From a virus: a DNA stretch of 20,869 nucleotides. How positions within the stretch are numbered: position 1 is the stretch's first letter; the number at the start of each line of letters is the position of its first letter. The position numbers and the translations under genes were made by a program. The notes beneath the pieces were generated by a model. The model did not search any database, was not told the origin of the DNA, and saw nothing but the letters and a program-made list of their open reading frames with translations. Where the stretch lies: positions 1-20,869 of IMG/VR virus record IMGVR_UViG_3300009180_005351. The stretch is one strand, 5' to 3'. Below are positions 15,767-20,869 of the stretch, in pieces.

Positions 15767-15770
15767 TTCG

Positions 15771-16094
15771 TCACACCCGTTCAAGGGCTTCTTCCTGCCA
15801 GCCGTAGCTTTTTGTTCCGTTCACCAGCAGGTCATAGACGATATAGCACTCCAGCTGGGATTCTTCTGGATTGCACTCTCCACTAATGTGGTCGTCATCT
15901 ACTATCCTGGCTTTTAGCACTATTGCCGGCGTGCCCTCATAGATCCGAAGCGGCTCATCTCTCCATTCTCCATTCTCGTAGACTTCGTCAGTCCAGCAGG
16001 GAGTGGTCATTGGCTTGATGAACGCTACCAGATCTCCAGGAGCAAACTTCGGAAGATCAGTTAAAGAAACCGGTACCCGTCTTCTTCGCGGCAT
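15771..16094 (-). CDS. Small unknown protein, SH3-like beta pattern
   Basis: A 107-residue protein I cannot assign. It opens with a basic stretch (PRRRR) and then has KFAPGDLVAFIKP, a pattern common in SH3-like or KOW beta-barrels, followed by alternating hydrophobic strands (TPAIVLKARI, CYIVYDLLV) and a C-terminal GWQEEALERV. No membrane segment or catalytic motif is visible. The start is uncertain: ATG 16094 overlaps the end of the previous gene by 38 bases and has only a weak SD, yet no later ATG/GTG/TTG keeps the GDLVAF segment. It could start internally at the Met near residue 29, giving a much shorter protein. It is the last gene before the terminator hairpin. Confidence 0.6.
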   Translation of the reverse strand: MPRRRRVPVSLTDLPKFAPGDLVAFIKPMTTPCWTDEVYENGEWRDEPLRIYEGTPAIVLKARIVDDDHISGECNPEESQLECYIVYDLLVNGTKSYGWQEEALERV

Positions 16095-16320
16095 CTTCAA
16101 ACTTCTGCTTCTCTTCAAGAGCCTCGTTGAGCTCCTTCATCATCTTGCTGATGTTTTCCTCGAACAGGGCCTGGTACTCCTTCGTGACGTAGAGCTTATC
16201 ACCCTCAGAGACCAGCTCAAGGGTGCGAAGATTGTCTACAATGTCGGTACCAGTAACGATCGCAAGCTGGACTACCTTTGCGATCTGAGAAATCACGTCA
16301 TCTGAAAGCTTGAACTTCAT
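16057..16320 (-). CDS. Small unknown helical protein
   Basis: An 87-residue protein of unknown function. It opens with MKFKLSDDVISQIAKVVQLAIVTG-type helical sequence, then NLRTLELVSEGDKLYVTKEY, and a strongly charged helix (about 55-80, KMMKELNEALEEKQKFEDA) that may form a coiled coil. No cysteines, membrane segment or signal peptide are present. GAGG lies five bases before the ATG, and the gene starts seven bases after the Fpg/Nei stop, so it belongs to the repair-gene transcript. The similarly sized beta-rich gene that follows overlaps its end by 38 bases. Confidence 0.75.
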   Translation of the reverse strand: MKFKLSDDVISQIAKVVQLAIVTGTDIVDNLRTLELVSEGDKLYVTKEYQALFEENISKMMKELNEALEEKQKFEDAAKKTGTGFFN

Positions 16321-16327
16321 GTTTACC

Positions 16328-17128
16328 TCACGTTTGAACTTGTGGACACCAGTGCGTGGTTCGACCGTCGGGAGTCTCCTCGCGGACAACCTTGTTCCCG
16401 TGCATGTCGGTCTCCCTACTATAAACAAGGAACCTGGAAGAGTATTCGCCAACTTCTCCGTTCAGATCAGAGTAGCTCTTGATGGTCGCGCCACCAGACT
16501 GGTAGCTGGCGCGGATCACCTTCTTGATCGAAGAGTTCAGCGTTGAGAGCTCCATGTTCGACAAGTGACAGACCTTGCGGTGCGGGCTGATCTTCGCAAG
16601 CCATAGCGAGTCCGCCTTGAGATAGTTCCCGACTCCAGAAATCACTGACTGGCTCATGATCGCTTCGCACACTGTCTTGTTCTTCATCTTCATGAGCCGG
16701 TCACTGAACACGTTGTCCGGGACATCCTCATAGAGCATATCGGGACCAAGAGTGTCAAGCTTCTTGACCGTCTCCTCCTTTCCCTGGACGATCTTGAACG
16801 TGCCAAAGTTCCTGGCATCAGTGAAGTACAGAACATCGCCGTCCTGGAACTCGATCATCACCCGGGCATGGGAGCTGCGCTCGGTCTTCCAGCTGCCCGA
16901 CATTCCCAGTGTGTTCCAGATGAACTGGTCGCCTTCAAGGGCGGCAAAGATGAACTTTCCCTTCACGCCCCAGCCTTCGACCTTTGCCGGTAGGGTGACG
17001 CTCGACAAACCCTCGATTGGCTTCTTCAGATATCGACCGCTGAGCGGTGTGATCGCCGTGATGATTTTTCCAGTGCTGAACTTTGCCAGATTATCAGTGA
17101 TCCGGCGGCACTCAGGTCCTTCAGGAAT
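16328..17128 (-). CDS. Fpg/Nei-family DNA glycosylase with an ATT start and zincless finger
   Basis: A 266-residue bifunctional glycosylase/AP lyase that removes oxidised bases. Activity needs the N-terminal proline after Met removal. The conserved PEGPE comes directly after an ATT codon at 17128, and AAGGAGGTG, a near-perfect SD, sits six bases before that ATT. The only upstream ATG (17152) would add eight residues and bury the proline, so I call ATT as the start. Other features: E3, K58 in VKGKFIF, MSGSW at 76-80, the helix-two-turn-helix with N168 (SGVGNYLKADSLW), and a finger ending in DGRTTHWCPQVQ. The finger keeps the conserved Arg256 but has one Cys instead of four, so it is a zincless form as in NEIL1-like enzymes. 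It overlaps the MBD4-like gene by 8 bases. Confidence 0.9.
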   Translation of the reverse strand: MPEGPECRRITDNLAKFSTGKIITAITPLSGRYLKKPIEGLSSVTLPAKVEGWGVKGKFIFAALEGDQFIWNTLGMSGSWKTERSSHARVMIEFQDGDVLYFTDARNFGTFKIVQGKEETVKKLDTLGPDMLYEDVPDNVFSDRLMKMKNKTVCEAIMSQSVISGVGNYLKADSLWLAKISPHRKVCHLSNMELSTLNSSIKKVIRASYQSGGATIKSYSDLNGEVGEYSSRFLVYSRETDMHGNKVVREETPDGRTTHWCPQVQT

Positions 17129-17546
17129 GGTACACCTCCTTAAGCCAGTCATGGTACAGATTCAATGCGTGGTCTCTTGGTTCTACTTGCTGCCAGTCTC
17201 CAACCACAAAGATGCGGTAGGCATCATCCGCATACTTCCCGCAACCGTGCAGGTCCTTTGCGGTCTTCCACTTGCCGGCGAGGTACTCAGAGGAGAACCT
17301 GATCAGCGTAGAGGTGCGCTTCTTGGACATACCCAGCGACTTGATGATCTCTTCGAGGTCAGCTGGATTTGCGCAGGACATCGATGCCGCATCAGGGTAC
17401 TTCTGAAAGAGCTCAGGCAGCACAGCCCTGACCTGCCTGTTTGTGGTGAGGTTCAAGAGAAGGCAGCACACTAGGATCTTCCAGGTGTCACCAAAGTAGG
17501 GCTCTTGGACCAGATTGTGAGGGGACTTAGGTGGTTGCCACGCCAT
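17121..17546 (-). CDS. MBD4-like HhH-GPD mismatch DNA glycosylase
   Basis: A 141-residue helix-hairpin-helix glycosylase that looks like the catalytic domain of vertebrate MBD4 on its own. Matches to MBD4 as I recall it include LLNLTTN at 30-36, the run LGMSKKRTSTLIRFSSEYL at 71-89, the hairpin DLHGCGKYADDAYRIF at 98-113 (MBD4: LHGIGKYGNDSYRIF), and VEPRDHALNLYHDWL at 121-135, where D125 is the catalytic Asp. MBD4 removes T, U or 5-hydroxymethyluracil opposite G. No iron-sulfur cysteines are present, in contrast with MutY/Nth types. No SD precedes the ATG; a TATTCT lies six bases upstream, which could give a leaderless message. It is translationally linked to the Fpg/Nei gene through an 8-base overlap. 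Confidence 0.85.
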   Translation of the reverse strand: MAWQPPKSPHNLVQEPYFGDTWKILVCCLLLNLTTNRQVRAVLPELFQKYPDAASMSCANPADLEEIIKSLGMSKKRTSTLIRFSSEYLAGKWKTAKDLHGCGKYADDAYRIFVVGDWQQVEPRDHALNLYHDWLKEVYHS

Positions 17547-17552
17547 AGTGGC

Positions 17553-17558
17553 AGAATA
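17553..17558 (-). promoter_or_regulatory. Possible leaderless promoter (-10 TATTCT)
   Basis: On the minus strand TATTCT fits the actinobacterial TAnnnT -10 pattern and ends six bases before the ATG of the MBD4-like gene. That gene has no SD. This spacing would put the transcript start at or next to the ATG. No clear -35 is visible, so the call is tentative. Confidence 0.35.
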
Positions 17559-17580
17559 TCACAGTTCTCTCAGCTTTTCA

Positions 17581-17901
17581 TCACTTACTTGATAGCGCGA
17601 GGATAATTGCCATCACAAACTGAACGACGGCAAAGATTGTTACCGCCTTTGTCTTGAACGTGGTGAGGTCATCGATCTGCTTGAGCTTCTCACGGAGCTG
17701 AGACGGTGATGCCACATCGTCGATCTTATCCTTCCACTCGCGCAGCTCCTTGACCTTGTCTTCCTTCAGGCGAAGCTCAGCAATCTCCTGCTTGAGATCA
17801 GCCACTTCGTGGCGCAGTGAGTTTATTCCAATTGCCAATGTCTCAAGTTCCTTGAGTACAAGCCTGGAATACTCGTTCCAGGAGTTCTGCGCTGGGTCCA
17901 T
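17581..17901 (-). CDS. Small coiled-coil protein with C-terminal membrane anchor
   Basis: A 106-residue protein with a heptad-like charged coiled coil from about 25 to 60 (LRHEVADLKQEIAELRLKE), a short break at PSQ, and a single hydrophobic segment at about 86-103 (AVTIFAVVQFVMAIILAL) ending in SSK. It is a tail-anchored type with the N-terminus in the cytoplasm. The layout recalls XhlA-type holin-associated proteins and other phage membrane-anchored coiled coils, but there is no lysin in the window to support a lysis role. The ATG at 17901 has GGAGG four bases upstream; a TTG just before it is an unlikely start. It lies 31 bases after ThyX and 34 bases before the MBD4-like gene. Confidence 0.8.
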   Translation of the reverse strand: MDPAQNSWNEYSRLVLKELETLAIGINSLRHEVADLKQEIAELRLKEDKVKELREWKDKIDDVASPSQLREKLKQIDDLTTFKTKAVTIFAVVQFVMAIILALSSK

Positions 17902-17932
17902 CAATCCTCCGAGCCTGAAACTATACGCTTAT

Positions 17933-18619
17933 CTATACTCTGGACTCGGAGTATGACCTAACACTGACTGGCCAGAACTGCGCGGCAATATCTCTGCACG
18001 CTTCTGCAACCTTCTGGATCTCCCACTGCGCTCCCTCATGAGTTCGAAGGTCAATAAACCTGAGCAAGTTGTTCAGATTACAAGTCCCATAGTACTCAGT
18101 GTAGAGGTTCATGGGAAGAACACCACGAGCCTGCTCGCGACAAACTCCGGCCTCCATCAGCTCGTGGTACAAATTCAAGGACTCATTGTGGAATACCTTG
18201 ATTGCATCAGAGGCCGCGCGACCATAGCTAGCAACATGCGAGTTCACTAGGTTGTCAGTATTGCTAGCCTGCCTGTTGCTCTTGTGCTGCGTCCTGAACA
18301 TGTTCGGCTCATAGAACTCGAGATTCTCATCCGTGTATCGACGAGAGATCTCGTTGTAGGACCAGGTACGGTGACGGTGGTGCTGGGACCTGACGAACAA
18401 CGGGACCTTGAACCTGAAGGTGATCACGTTGTGCTCAAGAGTGGAAGTGTGTCGATGCTCCATCAGGTACTTGATCAGCTTGGAGTCCTTCTCGTCCAGC
18501 TCATCCTTCTGCTTTCCAAAGGAAACCCTGGCGGAGTTGACGACCGTCAGGTCAGTGCCCATGTGTTGGACATACTCCACGCATCCAATTCCGTCACCGT
18601 ACAGCTCGATCCTATTCAT
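17933..18619 (-). CDS. thyX: Flavin-dependent thymidylate synthase ThyX
   Basis: A 228-residue ThyX that methylates dUMP to dTMP using FAD, NADPH and methylene-tetrahydrofolate. The signature RHRTWSYNEISRRY is at 82-95 (family RHRx7S with the adjacent NExSRRY block). HTSTLEHN at about 57-64 and the later REQARGVLP segment, with the Arg that contacts dUMP, are also present. The length is normal for phage ThyX. The ATG follows the ClpP-like stop by three bases, with GAGG further upstream. The window also has a ThyA-fold enzyme; with ThyX covering dTMP, that second enzyme is free to be a hydroxymethylase. Confidence 0.96.
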   Translation of the reverse strand: MNRIELYGDGIGCVEYVQHMGTDLTVVNSARVSFGKQKDELDEKDSKLIKYLMEHRHTSTLEHNVITFRFKVPLFVRSQHHRHRTWSYNEISRRYTDENLEFYEPNMFRTQHKSNRQASNTDNLVNSHVASYGRAASDAIKVFHNESLNLYHELMEAGVCREQARGVLPMNLYTEYYGTCNLNNLLRFIDLRTHEGAQWEIQKVAEACRDIAAQFWPVSVRSYSESRV

Positions 18620-18622
18620 GCT

Positions 18623-19225
18623 CTACTCGACCTCGATATTGACGTCCACGCTCACGGTGAGCTTCGGGATGCGGAGGTGATTGGCAAGGTTGTGCTTCTT
18701 CGCCTCAGTGGCATCGAGGTACCAGTCAGCATGACCACGCTCGTGGACGATCTTCAGGAAGTAGTCGTCCGGCTTGCCACAGTTGCGGGCCATCATCTCA
18801 TAGACCTTGCGGTTGAGGCGCTCGACCTCCTTGGCGTCAGACTTGATCTCCTCGACCTTGCCCCAGGCTCCGCTGGAGACGTCGTGGATCATCACGGTGC
18901 CGTTTGCATCCATGTAACGCATGCCCTCAGCACCAAAGCTGAAGAGGATTGCGCCGCAGGACATCGCCTTTCCCTCAACGATCGTGGCAACAGGGAGCTC
19001 AGATCCCTGGATTGCAGAGATCATCGACATGAGGGAGTAGACCTGCCCTCCGTAGCTGTCGATCACGACAGGAATCACCTTCTGCCCAGTGGAGTGGGCC
19101 TTTGCCATGGCGATCTGGAATTCCTTGGCGGACTCCTCGTCGAACTTATTGACTCGGACGATAACAGGTAGGCTGCGCAGCTCACAGTCCTTGATTAGCG
19201 GGCTGACATTCGTCTTCCAGATCAT
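18623..19225 (-). CDS. ClpP-like serine protease (S14)
   Basis: A 200-residue protein with the ClpP fold. Family landmarks are VVIDSYGGQVYS at 53-64 (oxyanion GG loop), the nucleophile elbow GKAMSCGAILFSFG with S89, VMIHDV with H114, and DWYLDATEAKKHNLANHL with D167, completing a Ser-His-Asp triad. ClpP usually has ASMGA at the nucleophile, here MSCGA. In phages such proteins act as capsid maturation proteases or as stand-alone ClpP homologues that may join or disturb host Clp. Here it sits between ribonucleotide reductase and ThyX with no capsid or portal genes nearby, so a capsid role is not supported. AGGAG lies five bases before the ATG. Confidence 0.88.
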   Translation of the reverse strand: MIWKTNVSPLIKDCELRSLPVIVRVNKFDEESAKEFQIAMAKAHSTGQKVIPVVIDSYGGQVYSLMSMISAIQGSELPVATIVEGKAMSCGAILFSFGAEGMRYMDANGTVMIHDVSSGAWGKVEEIKSDAKEVERLNRKVYEMMARNCGKPDDYFLKIVHERGHADWYLDATEAKKHNLANHLRIPKLTVSVDVNIEVE

Positions 19226-19264
19226 TTCTTCTCCTAGATTATCGGGTTGTCTAACTCTGAGATT

Positions 19265-20869
19265 CTAACCACACTTGGAGTATGAACAAGACTTGCAGGT
19301 AATACATCCCTCCTGGTACACCAGATCTGAAGAATTGCACTCGGGGCAGGACTTTCCAGCAGGCTTGGTGCCGTCTGGGATATAGCCCTTCAGAACCCTC
19401 GCGATGACCTTCGAGAAAGAGAACATGTCGGAGGCCTTATCCTTCTGGACCTGCTCAACGATGTACTGAGTGGGAACTGCGTGCCTCAGAGCAAGGCTTA
19501 TAGTCCTGGTGAAGGCACCCTGCGTCGGGTTGTCGAACAGCGAGGCAATGTCCTTGAACACGACCTCATCATCTCCGATCGGGACCTTGAGATTGTATGT
19601 CGTGACGCCGTCCTTTCGACCATTCTTGGTGAGGATGCCAGTCTTCGCCTTCTTCGGGATCTCGACCTTCTCAGCAAGTCCACAGAACACCTCGTAGGGC
19701 TTGCCATCGAGGAGACCGACCAGGATCATCCACGACTCAGATGTTTCACCATTGCGGACATTAGCCCTGTGGATATCGCACTGGAGCTCCTTGGGTCTCT
19801 TTGGCGCGTGCTGGACCGTCTTCGGCTCGCCCTTCGGCTTGTCCGCAACCAACACTCCGGTCCTGCATCCATCGCGGTATACTGTGAAGCCCTTACAGCC
19901 CGTCTTCCAGGCTCTCATGTAGACTTGTGCGACAGTCTCCTTGGTGGCATCATTGGGCAAGTTGCAGGTCTTTGAGATCGAGTGATCGATCCACTTCTGT
20001 GCCGCAGCCTGAATGTCAACTGACTTCACCCAGTCGATATCGTTTGCAGTGCCTCCCCAGTAGGGAGAGTCCTGAGGCTCAGTCTTGCCCATGGCATCCA
20101 TCCACTTCTTGAACCAGTGGTGGTAGACCGTGAACTCTTGCCACTTGTCACCGAGCTCATCGACAAAGTCGATCTTTGTGTTGTCGTCGTTCACGTTTAT
20201 CTTCTTGCGACGCTTGTACGAGAGCATGAATGCGGGCTCGATGCCGCTCGTGGTCTGGGTAAGCATGGAGACCGAGCCGACCGGCGCCGTTGTCGTGAGG
20301 GCGATGTTGCGGCGTCCCGTCTTCTTCCACAGGTCAAGAGCGCCCGGCTGAAGGGATTCAGTGGCGCGCATGATGTCACTGAGGTACTTGTGGTCCTTCT
20401 CCTTCTTGTAATCCCAGACTGGGAACGCGCCACGCTCGTGCGCCATCACAAGCGATGAATAGTGCGACCACATCGCGAGGTGACTGTAGATTGCCTCGGT
20501 CAGGTTGATCGAATCGTCAGATCCGTACTTGTGGTTGAGCGCCGCCAGCGCATCTCCAAGACCAGTGATTCCAAGACCAGTTCTACGACCATTGAGACCT
20601 GCATCGCGGATCTTGGTCCAGAGATCTCGCTCTATCTTCTTCACGTGGAAGGGCTGAGGGTCCTTGTCGATCTTCTCAAGAATCCTATCAACGCACTCGA
20701 TCTCGAGGTCGATGAGATCGTCCATGAGGCGCTGCGCGGCGTAGACCGTCTTTCCAAACTCATCAAAGTCGAATTTCGCCTGCTCAGTGAATGCATTCTT
20801 GACAAACGACACGGCGTTGACCACCATGAGCCGGCAAGAGTCATATGGGCTGAGCGGTATCTCGCCGCA
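19265..20869 (-). CDS. nrdJ: Class II (B12-dependent) ribonucleotide reductase, N-terminus cut by window edge
   Basis: The C-terminal 534 residues of an adenosylcobalamin-type ribonucleotide reductase, which makes deoxynucleotides from ribonucleotides. The first complete codons read CGEIPLSPYDSCRL, the catalytic loop with the thiyl-radical Cys and neighbouring Glu. TTTAPVGSVSMLTQTTSGIEP follows about 200 residues later (substrate phosphate loop), then the Arg-rich segment YKRRKK. The C-terminal tail has CPECNSSDLVY and GCITCKSCSYSKCG, i.e. a zinc-ribbon-like CxxC pair plus the mobile redox cysteines. The N-terminal part lies beyond the window. It is the first gene of the pyrimidine/replication unit seen here and stops 39 bases before the ClpP-like gene. 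No NrdB-type small subunit is seen, consistent with class II. Confidence 0.93.
   Translation of the reverse strand, partial: CGEIPLSPYDSCRLMVVNAVSFVKNAFTEQAKFDFDEFGKTVYAAQRLMDDLIDLEIECVDRILEKIDKDPQPFHVKKIERDLWTKIRDAGLNGRRTGLGITGLGDALAALNHKYGSDDSINLTEAIYSHLAMWSHYSSLVMAHERGAFPVWDYKKEKDHKYLSDIMRATESLQPGALDLWKKTGRRNIALTTTAPVGSVSMLTQTTSGIEPAFMLSYKRRKKINVNDDNTKIDFVDELGDKWQEFTVYHHWFKKWMDAMGKTEPQDSPYWGGTANDIDWVKSVDIQAAAQKWIDHSISKTCNLPNDATKETVAQVYMRAWKTGCKGFTVYRDGCRTGVLVADKPKGEPKTVQHAPKRPKELQCDIHRANVRNGETSESWMILVGLLDGKPYEVFCGLAEKVEIPKKAKTGILTKNGRKDGVTTYNLKVPIGDDEVVFKDIASLFDNPTQGAFTRTISLALRHAVPTQYIVEQVQKDKASDMFSFSKVIARVLKGYIPDGTKPAGKSCPECNSSDLVYQEGCITCKSCSYSKCG

Noticed and set aside
16328-17152. ATG at 17152 as the Fpg/Nei start
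   Set aside because: It adds eight residues before the catalytic proline and has no SD, while the ATT at 17128 has an ideal SD. Kept as the alternative to test.
17934-17955. Inverted repeat ATACTC/GAGTAT at the end of ThyX
   Set aside because: Only six base pairs around a loop, partly inside the ThyX coding sequence and with no T-run. Likely chance.
18284-19171. 295-residue open frame on the plus strand
   Set aside because: It lies opposite ThyX and the ClpP-like gene, which have full motifs. Its His/Asp/Leu/Val-rich composition is typical of an antisense shadow.
1-20869. tRNA genes, CRISPR arrays, insertion sequences, attachment sites or an integrase
   Set aside because: None was seen on either strand. 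Non-coding gaps are at most about 100 bases, so there is no room for arrays. Small RNAs or tRNAs embedded in genes cannot be ruled out by eye.

Overview
The window looks like part of a large tailed-phage genome. Every gene I can support is on the minus strand, and the genes are packed head to tail with gaps of a few bases or 1-38 base overlaps. The content is typical of a big virulent phage: its own family C DNA polymerase, a class II ribonucleotide reductase, dUTPase, dCMP deaminase, thymidine kinase, ThyX, a second ThyA-type enzyme, two DNA glycosylases, a ClpP-like protease and a C5-cytosine methyltransferase. No integrase, tRNA, CRISPR array or insertion sequence was seen. The myo-inositol-1-phosphate synthase closely resembles the actinobacterial form, and ThyX plus a B12-type reductase fit the same picture, so an actinobacterial host is my best guess (inference). 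The feature coordinates use starts chosen by Shine-Dalgarno (SD) position and by coupling to the preceding stop codon, not the longest possible frame.

In transcription order (high to low coordinates): (a) 20869-17581 holds ribonucleotide reductase (partial, running off the window), a ClpP-like protease, ThyX and a small coiled-coil membrane protein. (b) 17546-15771 holds an MBD4-like mismatch glycosylase that overlaps a Fpg/Nei glycosylase, then two small unknown genes, then a hairpin that may be a terminator. (c) An extended -10 promoter at about 15700 starts the next unit: a full DnaE-type polymerase, the ThyA-type enzyme, a small unknown protein and dUTPase. (d) 10549-4471 continues without a break into an SGNH-like protein, inositol-phosphate synthase, an FkbM-type methyltransferase, a small HAD phosphatase, a protein resembling the helical hydroxymethyluracil-DNA-kinase / alpha-glutamyl-putrescinyl-thymine pyrophosphorylase families, and a C5-cytosine methyltransferase. 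(e) 4467-1 holds an SDR sugar-nucleotide epimerase, thymidine kinase, a cupin without its usual metal ligands, a DHH phosphoesterase, dCMP deaminase and an unknown partial protein.

Taken together, the genes supply deoxynucleotides and the pyrimidine pool (reductase, dCMP deaminase, dUTPase, TK, ThyX), replicate DNA, and probably chemically modify bases. The strongest lead is block (d) plus the ThyA-type enzyme. That enzyme carries an Asp at the position where T4 dCMP hydroxymethylase has Asp and thymidylate synthase has Asn, and ThyX is already present to make dTMP. It may therefore make a hydroxymethyl-pyrimidine nucleotide, and the coupled SGNH, inositol-phosphate synthase, methyltransferase, HAD and pyrophosphorylase-like genes may elaborate that base, possibly with an inositol-derived group. 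This is a hypothesis, and a cell-surface or lipid role for the inositol block remains possible. A second clear oddity is that the Fpg/Nei gene appears to start at an ATT codon, which is the only way to expose its catalytic proline.
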